A stretch of DNA of 64,000 nt, from the NCBI GenBank assembly GCA_948474755.1, contig CAOLHI010001824.1, forward strand, positions 1-64,000, in the 5' to 3' direction. Position 1 is the stretch's first letter; every line of letters starts with the position of its first letter. Of the stretch, positions 12,336 to 25,168 are shown piece by piece. The DNA comes from Ctenosaura bakeri (lineage: Eukaryota > Chordata > Lepidosauria > Squamata > Iguanidae). The notes beneath the pieces were generated by a model, which ran no database searches, was not told the origin of the DNA, and saw only the letters and a program-made list of their open reading frames with translations. A program made the position numbers and the translations under genes.

Positions 12336-14150
12336 GGGGAAAAAAAAGCCAAAATTTTTTCACTTTTTGCTGTGGAAGTTGCCAATCCAACAGGCTGGAT
12401 CAATTATTTATTGAGTCAATTACTTATTAAAAATGCAGGAAGATTTAATATGTAAATTCCTCTAACACATTTTGTTCAGATATGTAGCACGTGAACAGAA
12501 AATAGGATAATTTGCTACAAGTGCTACATGAAAATGACTTCCAAACATTTAAATGCCCTCTAAAATGTGCTTTTTAGGAGACACCACCTTATTATGTGCT
12601 TTATGGCCTTAGAAACACATATTTAAATTGTTGTCAAAAATTTAATTTTAGAAATCTCTTCTAATAGCAGTTTTAGTTTTATGGTATTTCAATGTTAAGG
12701 TACTTCAGGTCAGACCTTGAAAGTTTGTAGCCCTTCGAGGGAGATGGACGAATCCATTCTGCACAACGCTGTAACTGAATTTGTAAAAGCAAAGGTTGTG
12801 TAACTGATTTCAGCCAAATCCAGGAATAAATCCATTCAATTCAGACCACTTTGCTCCTGGTGAACTCAGATAAGAGTTGGTTCCAGCACAGAATCACGAG
12901 GCCCAAAGAGATCTGGTCTCAGCGAGAGATGTGGACATCAAAAATAAGTGGGAGAAAGCCAGATAGTGTTAACTTCAACATGGCCACATGAGAAAGATGC
13001 TGAAGTGATATGATGAAGGAGGGGAGCTCGCTTTGCCTATTTTCAGCTCTTACATGCAATCTTGGACAAGAATGTCACCAGTACTCTAATCACATTTTGT
13101 ATGGGAGGGATTGTGTACACTGATGTTATATAGCCAATTATCTACTGCATCTCTTCTTTGGTTTGCTAAATTTAGCTGCTAGTAGCAGATTTGTTGAAAG
13201 AGCTGTGGTGAGGATTTGGGTGGTTGTTAATTGTTGTCTGAGCTTTTATCTCTTAATCTTTCTCTTTTAATTTCCTAATCTTTTGTCCTGTTGAGTAGCC
13301 TAGCTTAATCCTCTGTTTGCCTGTGTTCTTAATTTGTTGAGTACTAATCTGTGTTCTGTGTGTAAATTCATCTGTGTTTTAGATATTGAAACTCAACTTC
13401 CCCACATTCTCCATCCTAATAGGCCCCAGTTACTAGGTGTCTACTATGCTTTCTTGATATGATTAGTGTTTTTTCAAAAAATCATATTTCTCTTTCCTCT
13501 GTTTATCTAGTGAATTGAATTTTGAACTGTCAACAAGCACATTAAAGCATACCCTCCAACTGTCACAATATGGCAAGGACTGCCCCAGTTTTCCCATTTT
13601 TCCAGTTGCTTGTAAAATGGCCCAGTTTCTTATTCCTCCTCCTACTTTCCCTCTTTGTCTTTGGTTTACTTCATCTGATGCAAACTCAGTTCAAAATCAA
13701 AAAGTAATCTGCAGTCAACTCAGCATCAGGAGAGAAACAGGGTTCAGACTTTACCTTCCCTGTAGACGCAGGCAAAAGCAAACTATTGCAGCCACACCTA
13801 GCTTGTCAGTTTTTACTCATTAATAATTTGACATCCTAACCACGCTCTAATGTTGCTTAGCCATGCATCCTGATTTACACCTGTGAAATGTTGAAGGGCA
13901 TGCTGTTATATTATTATATTAACATTTAATATACTTTGTGAAAAAAACAAACACAATTATCATTACCAATTTTATTCATACTGATTGAAAAATCAAAGCA
14001 CTAAATGAAATTTCCATTTTATCTCCGCCTGTACATAATTTACTGTATTAAGAATTACTATTGTTACCATTGCATTTGATCCTTAATAATATAATTAATC
14101 AATAGGCATCTCAGCAGCAGTTGTACAATTACATACACTGTCCCTAATGC
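12336..14150. other. Gene-free interval
   Basis: No gene or clear repeat family is recognised. The longest open frames are about 100 codons and have no recognisable motifs. Confidence 0.45.
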
Positions 14151-14154
14151 CAGA

Positions 14155-14268
14155 GACAGAGAGAGAGAGAAAGAGAGAGAGAGAGACTAATTTGTCTTCA
14201 CTCCCAGTCAAACTTGAGAGAGAGAGAGAGAGAGAGAGACTAATTTGTCTTCACTCCCAGTCAAACTT
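14155..14268. repeat. GA repeat with a 53-bp tandem duplication
   Basis: Two consecutive copies of a 53-bp unit consist of a GAGAGA run followed by ACTAATTTGTCTTCACTCCC and AGTCAAACTT. The unique parts are at 14186-14215 and 14239-14268. They look identical, so the duplication is recent. Confidence 0.9.
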
Positions 14269-15543
14269 GTAAGGGCTCATTCTGATGGTAGTGCAGGCAA
14301 GTTTGCTTGTACTGTTCAGAGGACTCCATTCAAAGTCAAGCAGGAGGAAACATTAGCAACACCACCATGAGAGAGACCACCCCTCAATGGAAGAAAAACT
14401 GCCTGAGTCATCACAGAAAAGGCACACTGTTTTCTGGGACTGCTGTGAGGCGGAAGAGGATCCCAGGATTGCTTTCTGCGCTTGGTATAAGCATCAGATG
14501 ATCAGGAGTTGATTGTTAAAATATTATACTACTACCTGCCTGCTCTGATAACTTAAGAAGCAACACTAAGGGGTCTTTAATCAAAAGAGAGGGAATAGCC
14601 AGGCATTAGAGGCAAGAAAGAGTGCTGAATCCTGGGGCAGAACCTCTTACTCTCCCCAAATCACAGTTCAGGTAGGTAACCATTAAGGAGATCATGTGAA
14701 AGGACTATGGGACCATGAGACTGAAGTTTCCAGTACCATCCCAAATCCCCCCATGTCTTGGGTAAGATAGTGGCAATGAATTATTAGATGGTCCCCCTAG
14801 TTTTGTGGTACTTCAGTTCTGACTCTTGGGGAGACTGTGAGAAGAATGGTCCTGCCTAGAAGGACACCTTGATTTGACAAGAACTGCCTTCTGCTCCACT
14901 TCATAGTGTGCCCACTTGCCCCTCCCAACTGCTGGTCTGGTGCCCATTCAGTGCTTACCAAGTTGCTACTTAAGCTCTATTGCATTTAGATTGTAAACCT
15001 CTGAGATACTCTTTGGGGTTTTAGCATGATATCCCCCAGTAAGGACCCTGTGCTCACTTAGGGGGTCATTTGATTTAGCTCCCTGTTGTTCTACTGTGCT
15101 TGCCTGTTCACCTCTGCCAAGCACTACTGTCTGCCTGTCAAGAGTTCACTGTTCCCTCTTAGTTCTTTAACTAATTCTTGTTTGGTGCAGTCCGTCATCT
15201 GTAAAGTTTGTGGATGCTCTAATGCAGTGGTGAAGTTATGTGTCTCTCAATACAAATTATTGCCAGAAAGACAGATCTGTCATGTAAACAGAAGTTGTTA
15301 AAAGAACTAAGAGACAAACTGAATGTGAGGTCCATTGCATGTGTAAATAATTAACCATGTTTATTGTTATGTGCTTTCAAGTCAACTCCAACTTATGGCA
15401 ACCCACTCAAGGGCAGCAGAGAAGAGTGTGAGATCATGGACTTGTATCTAGAAGTGCAGTTTGTTTGTTTGTTTATTTGACTGGTTGTATATTAAAATCT
15501 AAGATAAGGATCTGTTGGGTGGGGAGAAAATGGAATGTTGGAG
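14269..15543. other. Gene-free interval with a SINE tail fragment
   Basis: Positions 15358-15425 match, on the - strand, the 3' part of the Sauria-type SINE (TATGTGCTTTCAAGTCAACT, CCAACTTATGGCAACCC). Nothing else is recognised. Confidence 0.5.
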
Positions 15544-16210
15544 TGAATCACAGAATCACAGAAATGTAAAGTTGGAAGAGACCACATGGGCCATCCAGTC
15601 CAACCCCCTGCCACGCAGGAACACCCTCAAAGCACTCCCAACAGATGGCCATCTAGCCTCTGCTTAAAAACCTCCAAAGAAGGAGACTCCACTACACTCC
15701 GAGGCAGCATATTCCACTGCCGGACAGCCCTGACTGTCAGGAAGTTCTTCCTGAGGTTCAGGTGGAATCTCCTTTCCTGCAGCTTGAAACCATTGTTCCT
15801 TGTCCTGGTCTCTGGAGCAGCAGAAAACAAGCCCTCTCCTACCTCTATATGGCATCCCTTCAAATATTTAAACATGGCTATCATGTCCCCTCTTAACCTT
15901 CTCTTCTGCAGACTAAACATACCCAGCTCTCTAAGTCTATCCTCATAGGGCATGGCTTCCAGGCCTCTCACCATTTTGGTCGCCCTCCTCTGGACTTGCT
16001 CCAGCTTGACCATGTCCTCCTTGAATTGGGGTGCCCAGAACTGGTCACAGTATTCAAGATGAGGTCTAACCAAAGCAGAGTAGAGTGATACCAGTACCTC
16101 CCTTGATCTAGACACCATACTCCTATTGATGCAGCCGAGAACCGCATTGGCTTTCTTGGCTGCCGCATCACACTGCAGATTGGCAGAATGTTTGAGGAGA
16201 TTTGCATGAG
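15544..16210 (-). mobile_element. CR1 LINE, 3' end (5' truncated)
   Basis: On the - strand 16118-15627 is open for 163 codons. It encodes the C-terminal part of a CR1 reverse transcriptase ORF2, including [32 protein letters not shown] and the tail [18 protein letters not shown]. The 3' untranslated end carries the CR1-type terminal repeat (complement of GAATCACAGAATCACAGAAA at 15546). The 5' side stops near 16210, as for a typical 5'-truncated insertion. The still-open frame suggests a fairly young copy. Confidence 0.85.
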
Positions 16211-17203
16211 GCCGGTGAATGACAGTTGATAAATGACAGTTGGGAGTTCAGTTAGACAAGGATGTTTGAATTAGACTGAGGTTGGAGTAAGAGAAGAGAG
16301 TTTTTGTTGGGGATTTGGGGATGGTTAGTCTGGATCAGTTTGAGAGGAGTGTTAGAGAGAACGTGTGGCATTTTAAATGTAATAAATAATCTGCTGCCTT
16401 ATGTTTATCTTCTGTAAATATTTGTCCTTTTTTTTGTATGTTTGGTCTTCAGAAAACTATCTGTCTGAGAACCTGGATTCAGACAAGGCATCTGGTGATA
16501 GCACTGAACATAGAGGGGTGGTGTCCACTGAGGATTGAAGTCACACACTCTTACCAGATTCTACCAGGGTGCAATTACTCTTCTCCTCTCACTAGGTTTC
16601 CATTGAGAACTAAACCTCCCTAAACATCTACGCTTTCTGACTATGGGACTGTGTTCCCTAGCTCCTTGCTAGGCTCTCACTGATGGAATCCAAAAAGCTG
16701 CCTGTTGCTTTGATGCTCTAAATAATAGCTAGCTTACTGTGTTATTTGAAGCTGAAAAAGTCCAATCAATGTCCTTGAAGACAAATGAAGAGTACTAGTT
16801 AGAAGGAATGCAGCATATAGATAACAAATAGTTTAAACTTTAGTAACCTATAGTTCATTTAAAATCACACCCAAGGAGAATTTAATGTTAATTGCCCCCC
16901 ACTGCTTATTATGGGATACTAGGTAGTGTCTGGCTTAGTACGCATGCCCCAATAACCAATGCCCACTAGATTTACATAGATGTGATATCACTGCAGATGC
17001 TTTTCTCATTAATAAGTAGAAATGATGGTGCCCTCTCTTTATTTGGCTGCCTGATTTGTGGAAATTTCTTTCCATGGGCAATCTTTATTTGGCTGCAGTG
17101 AATAAAATTACTTCTGAAATTTCCCCCTGCTAGGTGGTTTTGGCTGGTCCCATGCCAGGACAGAACAGAACCTGCTTTGTCAGTATCATTATCATGTTGG
17201 TAC
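16211..17203. other. Gene-free interval
   Basis: No gene or repeat is recognised. Short ORFs here lack any recognisable protein signature. Confidence 0.45.
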
Positions 17204-17432
17204 ATTTGGTGGTATAGTGGTTTGGGTATTGGACTATGACTCTGGAAACCAGAGTTCATATCTCTACTCAGCCATGGAAACCTACTGGATGACCTTGGAC
17301 AAATCATGTTCTCTCAGCCTTAGAGGAAGACAAAAGCAAAGCCCCTCTGAAAAAATCTTGTCAGGAAAACCCCCTCATAGATTCACCTCAGGGTTACCAT
17401 AAGTTGGAAACGACTTGAAGGTACACAACAAG
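17204..17432 (+). repeat. Sauria-type SINE, near full length
   Basis: The copy has the tRNA-like head (TGGTATAGTGGTTTGGGTAT, ACTCTGGAAACCAGAGTTCA), the CAGCCATGGAAACCTACTGG block, the CTCTCAGCCTTAGAGGAAG block and the tail CGACTTGAAGGTACACAACA. Confidence 0.85.
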
Positions 17433-18658
17433 TTTGTTCATTTTCAGAATCACCTACAAGGATAATCTGCTGCAGGGGTGGGCAACTTTTATGGAACTAG
17501 GGCCCACTTTGTGGGTTAGCCAAATGTTCAAAGTCACACTTTTGGGGGGTTTTTAAGAATATTTATTTGTTAAAATGTAGAAAAACTAAATATACATAGG
17601 TGAAATAGATTTAAACTGGCTGAAATGTATTGAAAACTAGTTCTTCCTTAAATATTATACATTAAAAATTTCCATATTTGTTAACAAATAAAATCCTTTC
17701 ACATACATACAGTATATTAAATTATTAAATATCTATACTTATGTCTACATGAACCTTTCATGCACTTAAACTGACTTCCATTAATATAATACTGACTTCT
17801 GATCTGGAACTAACAGGAACAAAACTGACTATGATAATAGTTATCCCATTGATTGGAGTGCATTAGTTTCTTTCCCCACTAATTTTAATGCATTTATTAG
17901 TTTGCCACTAAGTTTTGTCAGCAATCTGCAACCTGATTTTTTTTTAAATAAAAATTCTGGGGAACATCGGAGCCACAAAGAGGGGCGTGGGAAACCTTGT
18001 GCACTCTACAAGCTTCATTCTATGTGCTTCTAACCTACTGTGATTCAATGGTAATTTGTCTTTCCAAGATAGTGCATTAAAAATAAATCTTAACGAAGTT
18101 GCTAATTTCTTTCCAAAGGAAGCAGCAACACTGCACAAACTCTTGCTGCAGATTTAAGCACATATCATTTTTTCAGAACAAAGCACAAAAGCTCATTTAG
18201 CTACACTGTTGTCTTTTGTATCACACAAGATGGACAAAAGCATCTAGGACAAAAGAAAGAGAGTTTGTAAGGCAGCCAAGAGAATTTGCAAGGATTTTTA
18301 CAGCAACACAGAATGGAGAATGATGATGTCTCATTGCAGACAATATGCAACTCATATTGTCTATTCTTTATGCCAGAGCTTACTAGTGGCGTCCCAAATT
18401 CCAATGCAGCTTTCATACATTCTCCTCTCGCTACCAGAACAGCAGCGCTTTTCAGAAGAGTGACAGGTACTCCACAGAACAGTATAAACTGGGAAGGGTA
18501 GCACAAATCCTACACAATACTAATATTCCATAGACAACTATTGGCAATTGTTTTGCTTCCATCAAAGCAGATCACTCCTGGGCATGTTTCTGGTCACATG
18601 TACATCAATTAAAAATGCCATCAAAAGATGCACAAGAAAAATATATAAATATTTCATT

Positions 18659-18660
<2 letters not shown>
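17433..18660. other. Gene-free interval, possible hAT-type remnant
   Basis: At 17474 the string CAGGGGTGGGCAACTTTTAT resembles the end of a hAT-type DNA transposon, but no matching second end was found. The remaining sequence is unremarkable. Confidence 0.35.

Positions 18661-18708
<48 letters not shown>
18661..18708. repeat. (AAT)n microsatellite
   Basis: About 15 uninterrupted ATA/AAT units are followed by TTTATTTCTATCCCGCCTCT. That junction often marks the 3' tail of a retroposed element, although I could not name the family. Confidence 0.95.
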
Positions 18709-18709
<1 letters not shown>

Positions 18710-18939
18710 TTTATTTCTATCCCGCCTCTCCCAATGGATCGAGGCGGCATTACAAAAATATATAAAAACATTAAAACATTAAAATGCACCCTATCCTCCC
18801 CACCCTCCAACCCTTCTATCCCCCTAAAACATATTAGTTAATTAAAACAAATTAAAATATATTGCATGGTAAGAGTCAAAATATCATGGAAAATAGTCAA
18901 ATATATTTACTTTGCCTTTACACTTAAGTAAAATAAAAG

Positions 18940-19090
18940 GAAGTGCACTGAGTGACCTTGGACAAGACATACTCTCTCAGCCTCAGAGGAAGTGTTGTCT
19001 CTGAACAACACTTGCCAGGAAGACCCTATAATAAGTTAGTCTTAGAGTTGCTACAAACTGATAACTTGAAGCCATACAACAACAATATTT
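18940..19090 (+). repeat. Sauria-type SINE, 5'-truncated
   Basis: It retains CACTGAGTGACCTTGGACAA, CTCTCAGCCTCAGAGGAAG and the tail AACTTGAAGCCATACAACAA. The tRNA head is missing. Confidence 0.75.
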
Positions 19091-19120
19091 CTGCCTAGAA
19101 GTAATTAATGTTTAACTTAG

Positions 19121-19307
19121 TGTTGTTGTTGCTATTGTGTGTCTTCAAGTCATTTCCAACTTATGGCAACCCTGAGGCTATGAGGTTATGGCAACATATC
19201 AAGGGTTTTCCAGGGCTGAGTGTGTGTGACACCCCACGGGCACCCAGTGGGTTTCCATGGCTGAGTGGGGAACTGAACCCTGGTCTCCAGAAATCCAGTC
19301 CAATGTG
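19121..19307 (-). repeat. Sauria-type SINE
   Basis: On the + strand it begins with the complement of the tail (GTTGTTGTTGCTATTGTGTG, TCTTCAAGTCATTTCC) and runs through CCAGTGGGTTTCCATGGCTG to CTGGTCTCCAGAAATCCAGT. It faces the preceding + strand copy tail to tail. Confidence 0.8.
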
Positions 19308-19314
19308 TACATAT

Positions 19315-20338
19315 AGGCCATTTCCGCACTTCACTGTCACCCTGTTTTCTGGGGGTCCCGGAGGGGACACCTAAATGCGCTCTCAATTATAAAAGTTGGG
19401 GAAATTAGCCAAGAGCACAAGCTGGCAATACGAGAGGCAGGGTAATGGAGCGAGATCTTTCACCCAACGTCTACGGGGTCAGGCCAAGTAAAGGAGCAAA
19501 CAGAATTGGAATAATGATAAGTGTTTTTATTAACATACAATCAAACAGTATATGCAACACACTCACACAGAGAACTAAAGAAATAAAGGTTGGAGTGGGA
19601 TACAGGGATTTTTAGAGGAGTTGTTGGTTTGGGTAATACTACACCTGTCCTGAAGCCCGGGTAGTCTGCAGCAGGAGTTCGGAGGTATGAAGTCTCAGTA
19701 CGTGGGACTGAGGGGAAGGCTCACCAAGCAAAGTGGCAGCAAGGCGGGATGGAAGTCGGAAGCGATCCAAAGAAGCTCTCAAAGTCAGGGGTTTTTATAG
19801 GGGAAAATGTGGCCGCAGGCTAGTCCGTACTTGGGGAAAACAATGAGTTTCGGGCTGGAGACAAAGCCTCCGAAAGGTCAGAATTTAGCATGACTGAGTT
19901 AAGTCCGAACTGACAATACAGTAGACAGTATGCAAACGCAGAGTGCTTGACAGATGAGGATTTGTCTAATCAAGCTGCCTGCTCGGGGCAGGGAGTTCTT
20001 TGTAAGTAGCATGCATACATAATAAGAGTACTTGCCTTTGAGGTCTCCTGAAGCGGCAGGACAGCTATTTCTGGCCTGCTTGTATTGTTTGGAATATTAC
20101 AGCAATTAGTGGCTGTGCCTGTCTGCGAGCTTGTCCGGGGGACCTCAGAGCACGTGGAGAGAAATAGGTAAAGAAGGCCAAATTATTGATATCAAAGTGA
20201 TATCTAATATCACCCCAAGTGTGGCTTAGGAACTGCAGTGGGCCAGCCAGGCCCTACCGAAACTGCAAACCCCAGGATTCCATAGGATGTTGAAAGTGGA
20301 ATAATTGCGCTGTAAGAGTGTAGTGCGGAAATGGCCAT
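19315..20338. mobile_element. DNA-transposon-like element with GGCCATTTCCGCAC ends
   Basis: The left end GGCCATTTCCGCACT at 19317 and the right end AGTGCGGAAATGGCC at about 20322-20336 are inverted copies. The right about 80 bp (from GAAACTGCAAACCCC at about 20257) is the same arm as in the palindromic elements at 26.2 and 27.5 kb. Beyond the first 15 bp the left side does not match that arm. The interior is mostly the likely LTR described separately, so this may be a MITE later hit by an LTR insertion. Confidence 0.55.
19376..20214 (-). mobile_element. Probable solo LTR (retroelement family unnamed)
   Basis: On the - strand the order of signals fits an LTR: an upstream region, a TATA box (CTATAAAAAC, 19791-19800), about 260 bp of transcribed R-like sequence, and a polyadenylation signal AATAAA (19526-19531) with TGT/GT-rich sequence nearby. 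A downstream U5-like part ends near TG...CA at 19376. No internal gag/pol/env sequence is seen, and no clear target-site duplication was found, so the exact ends (especially near 20214) are tentative. Confidence 0.45.
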
Positions 20339-21640
20339 AGTTAAACAATCTGCAGCAATATTAAATTTATTTCCCTTGATTTTACATTTGAATCTCAACA
20401 AATTACACTATTTTGCTTTGTGGTTTTCCTTTTTATTATATTTCAGATAAACCACTAACTGGATCTGAACGCCTATCCATGTAGAACTTCTTCTGTAACT
20501 CATGTAGGCTATCCCAGAACCTCTGCAGGTAGGGTTCAATTATGGAATCTGGTCCATTGGGGAACACAGTCTTCTTCGTTCAGACTTGCCTTGCCTAGTG
20601 GCTGTAAAGGAGGATTTTAGCAAGCTTTCCGTAGCATTCTCTTTCTTGGAAATTAAAGAAAAGAAAATGTATCTTTTTTCATCTTCTATGACAGGACACC
20701 CCAAATCAGTAATCAAAACAGGGTCAAGATGAGTCTGTGTACTGCCAGCAGTGGAAAGGTATGCTGTGCGCTCCTGGCCACTGACCAGGGTCAGATTGGG
20801 CTGCTATTACCTGGGCACACAGCATCTTTGAACAGCTTTGCAATTTACTCTACCAATGGGCTGATAAAAACATGCTCTGACACAAATCCCTCCAATGTCA
20901 CTTCCTTGAATAGAGGCAAGGAAAAGAGTATCAAAACATCACGCTGTACCACATTGTCAGTTTCAGCATTGGAACATGCAGTAGGAAGGGCAGAAGCAGC
21001 TGCCTTAGCAAAAAAAAAAGGCCTTAGTACTCAGAACTTGCTGGATGGTTTTTGATACCAGTAAGACATGTGGAAGCAGCAACAAGTCAGATGAATTATT
21101 CTGGGGCCCAGTCTGTCATATTCCTGTTCTCAACAGGAGTCTGGGATTTTTAATTGGGTAGAGGTCTTGACAGCATGATAATGGGCTGTCTCCCCCAACC
21201 CCACTTCACAGAACAGGCACCCGATACATATGCTGCAGAATTTGAGAGAAGTCAGGAGAGATACTTCATCTTCTTAGGTGGGGGCTTGGGCCAGGCTTTC
21301 TTTGCAAATAAGTCCAGAACTTAAAATGCACCAGCAGAGATGTCTCATCATCTCTTCGGGTGCACTTTTTTTCTCTTTCAAACACTCAGGACAGGAAAAG
21401 AGCCAGTGCTTAAGAAAAACAACTTGGTGAAGCCAGCACATATTTCATTACTCTGTTACTTTTTAAAGCCTGGGAATAAAGCTCAGCTATAGTCATCTGT
21501 CCTGCACATTGCTTGGTTGAATGCCATGGAACTGTGCAACAACTCACAACAGCCACAATGTTTTGGCGGCAGCTAGAACTCTCAGATGCTAAGAATGGTG
21601 GCTTTCTTTCAATAAGCTTATGACTCTCCTCCACTTTCTC
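20339..21640. other. Gene-free interval
   Basis: The longest open frame is 20729-21055 (+, 108 codons). It has no recognisable domain and no splice or promoter context, and I do not call it a gene. Confidence 0.45.
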
Positions 21641-21778
21641 ATTCTCACAACAACCCTGAGGTGCAGGCTAAGCTGAGAAAAAGGGAGAGTAGATCATCCT
21701 GTGAGTTTCGTGGCTCAGTGAGGACTTAACCCCGGATCTCCCAAGCCACAGTCTGACACTCTTAACCACTACACCAAA
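21641..21778 (-). repeat. MIR/CORE-like tRNA-derived SINE
   Basis: On the + strand it reads CTCACAACAACCCTGAGGTG, then GAGGACTTAACCCCGGATCT and CTCTTAACCACTACACCA. That is the reverse complement of a tRNA-headed SINE. The same family appears in + orientation at 43.45 kb. Confidence 0.65.
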
Positions 21779-24700
21779 ATGTCATTAACTCTCAGCTAAC
21801 ATTACAGAACTCATTACTGGTCCCAAGAACCATGTAAGACAATCACCAGGCTGGTGATAGTGATGTAGAAAGTGAAAACAAGCAGTGGCTCTCTAATGAG
21901 CAGAGATGAATCAGGAACAAAAACTGAATCCTATATATGGGTCTTGCTAGCTTTGCCATTTGCTAGCTTTACCAATGCCACTTGTATCTTACTTGTTGGA
22001 GAAGGAGAAAGTCCACTCATTAGTTCTCTTCTGCATAAGCAACAGAGAAGGGGAAGTATTTATAAATATAAGAGCAACATGAGCAGATCAGTTGCCTTTC
22101 CCTTTTTATACCTCGTCTTTCAACCCTTCCCCTTTATTAATTTATAAAACTGGCTGGGAGCCCAAGTGTAGCAATAGGAGGCAGTCTGAATGTTGTGTGA
22201 GCTTATCAACAATTGATAAATAGGGAGGAAGATTATTTTGGAAGTAACTAGATCCCAAGAGCCTGCAAAGGAGATACAGACTGATCTCAGTCTATTGAAT
22301 TTCACAAAAAACCAGTGCCATTGAATGTGTTCTTGCCTGTTTGACTGGATCAGAAAGAAGAGAGGACCACCTCATCGTTTGTCAGCTAAGAAGCCACTAA
22401 ATGCTGAACAGGTGATTTCAGAGAATAATCATCTTTTATGAGTTATATTACAGACATTGGAATAAAAATATGACATGATATGTATGAAGAAGCTACGCAA
22501 GCTAGCTCATTAAATGTTGGGAGGGAGATGAGGACAGGTAGTGAGAGAAAGAAGTTTGGTTTGATGGTGTGGGAAGATTTCAAGAGGAAGTATTACAGTA
22601 CTTTGTTTTAACTGAGGTGTTACATTATACTGTCTACAAAGCCAGCATAAGGCTAGATGTTGAACTTACTTATTACACAATAAATCTTTACTGTATTTTA
22701 TGTTATTACTTTATTTTCTACATATCTGTCCAGATGTTTTCATACAAGAGCTGAAAAGGAAAATTTGTCACGCTATACCACACAACCCAACAATCAACAC
22801 ATCTGTTTGTTCATTATAAGTGTCAAGTTGGGGCCCAAAAACAAGACCCAGGAAGGGGCTTAAGGATCAAAGGGCAAGGTGAGTGATTGGAACCCAAGGG
22901 CTTGGAACTACAGGAGCAACCTGGACAGAGGATCCATTACAGTGTGGCAATTATTTTGAGCTTTTCCTGACATTAAATCTTATCTTGCTTCTAAACCAAG
23001 GAAACAAGGCTCTGTGATTATGTCACACATTGTAAAGATGAGACACCTTTATAAACACTAATCAAGCTGCTTACATGTATACTTGTCTTTGGTTTTGCTG
23101 AACAAAAACATGTATATTCATGTGGTGGACATCTTAAAGAACCACAGAATTTACAAAAAAATAACTCATTTTGCAGGAACTGAAGAATACTCTGTCTTGT
23201 AGATAGACAAAGCAGGGACAATCTACAAACATAGTATTAAGAAATATTATGGGTGTTGCATAAGTTCTATGGAAATGAACCAGAATCCTTCTTACTGAAT
23301 CGAATTGCCAAGTTTATTAGGACCGAATTCCCAAGCTTATTAGGAAAACAAGAAAAAAACAGAATCAAGCCGAGAAGCTACTGAACTTACTCCAGAAAGT
23401 ATTTTTATTTAAAAAAGAAAGAAAATAGAAAGATAAAAAGGGTGATGACTTTAGTAAGTGATAATGTGAAGCTTTCTGGAAAAAAATACATAAGGGGAAA
23501 TTATAGGCAAATGCACTGAAAAAGCAGGATAAAAATGGCATACCTCCCATAGCAGATGCTTATCACAGAGAAAACTAGAATATCCCTTCAGGACAACATT
23601 GTTCCTGTTTGCCACCAAGACTCTGGTCAATGAAGAGAAAGGATGATTTTACACAAATATATTTTCATAATAGTTAGGCTGTTTTGAACCAAATATCCTG
23701 GGTCATTTTAGCTCATCCCAATTATACCTCCTTACCTTTTTGATCATCATTGCTTTAAGGCTTGTGCACATTAAATTGGCATTGCAAAAATGCTAATTCA
23801 GACTGTATTTGCGACTGAACAACACTGCAATTATTGGCCCAGACAACCTTGTTTATATTCTCTCTCCTAAATTCCAAAATGGTGATGAAAAGAAACTTTC
23901 TTGTAATAGAAACATGGCCTAAATTTATTGCCTAAATTCAAGGGGCAAACCTAGCTAATATACCCATTGAATCACTGGAACTTACATAACTGTTGTCTTT
24001 AAAAGTTTCCATTTATTTAAGAACCAACTTCATTTGGGACTAACAATTGGATTTAAGCCAGGGTTCTGTTACAGTTACAGAGCATGAACTGGGGGTATGG
24101 TGTTTTGCTGGGGACAGGATTCTTTGCAAAAGAAAGAAAGAAAAATGCTGTAGTATCAGTGGTGGCTTGCAGACTAAGCTTGGGGAAAGATGCACACCCC
24201 TGCTGATCCATAAGCTACTCATGGGTGTAGCACATGGCTGAGTGGAAAGTTGATTGGGATCTGTGAACAGGCCCCTGGATAATTTGGAATAGATAGCAAA
24301 GATTTCTGATTCTCAACAACAGCAACAACAGTTAACAAAACCATCCACAAATCAGGCTGCTGGAAAGAAGTTTGGGGCAGCCAGGAGTTCGTTACTATGT
24401 GGAAGGACTGTAAGCTACAATCATTTTTGGGCCTAGGTTGGCACTTTCGGGGGAGGAAACCCGAAAGTGGGTCTCATAAGTTTGAATTGTACCCACTGTT
24501 AGCACAATGGTTAAAGGAAACCAGGGGAGGAATATGAAAGGTGAAGCTCTTCTAGTGCTGGGTTTTAACTTGATTGATCCCTCATTGTTGGTTATATTGG
24601 CTAGGGCTAATTCAACTTGCTGTCCAAGACTATGTGGCTACATGGTTTGCATCCTTAAACTAGGATGAAAGGAATATGGGTTCAAATCTCCTTTGGTTAT

Positions 24701-24949
24701 GAAGCTCACTGTCTGGGTTTGGAATAGTTTTACTCTTAGATATATCCCTTACAGGTTTAGTGTGAGAAAATGAACTGAGATAGAGTTTCCCTAGAGAAAT
24801 AAATAGGAAGGATGGTATTAATATGTAAATAAATAAAAGGGATAGGTGTGTTGCATTAATACTTCACACATCTGTTGAAGTGGGCTATCATCCATGAAAT
24901 TTTATTCTATAATATATTGGTTAGTCTTTAAGGTACTGTAAGACTTTGA
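21779..24949. other. Gene-free interval
   Basis: No gene is recognised. A small hairpin (CACTTTCGGGGGAGGAAACCC with CGAAAGTG) lies at about 24441-24470. Two near-identical phrases at 23300-23340 (GAATTGCCAAGTTTATTAGG and GAATTCCCAAGCTTATTAGG) form a short tandem duplication. Confidence 0.45.
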
Positions 24950-25168
24950 GAGCCACTGAGGTGCATTATGACTCTGCAGACAAGGGGTCCAAATACTGCT
25001 TGGCCATGGAAACCCACTGGGTGACCCTGGGCAAGTCACACTCTCTCAGCCTCAGAGGGTGGCAGAGGCAAAATACTTCTGAACAAATCTGGCCAAGAAA
25101 ACATCATGACAGGTTGCCTTACAGTCACCATAAGTCAGAGATGACTTGAAGGCACATGACAACAACAT
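24950..25168 (+). repeat. Sauria-type SINE
   Basis: The copy shows a degraded head, then TGGCCATGGAAACCCACTGG, CAAGTCACACTCTCTCAGCC, GAACAAATCTGGCCAAGAAA and the tail GATGACTTGAAGGCACATGA followed by CAACAACA. Confidence 0.85.

Noticed and set aside
14155..14268. Possible CRISPR-like repeated units
   Set aside because: Only two adjacent copies without spacers, in a vertebrate genome. It is a tandem duplication with a GA microsatellite.
17204..17290. tRNA-like box A/B sequence
   Set aside because: It is the head of a Sauria-type SINE, with the complete SINE body after it, so it is not a tRNA gene.
20729..21055. 108-codon + strand open frame
   Set aside because: No recognisable domain, no splice signals in useful places and no promoter. 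It is short enough to occur by chance.
24441..24470. Short GC-containing hairpin as a terminator or RNA element
   Set aside because: Isolated, with a stem of about 8-9 bp and no flanking conserved context; likely chance.
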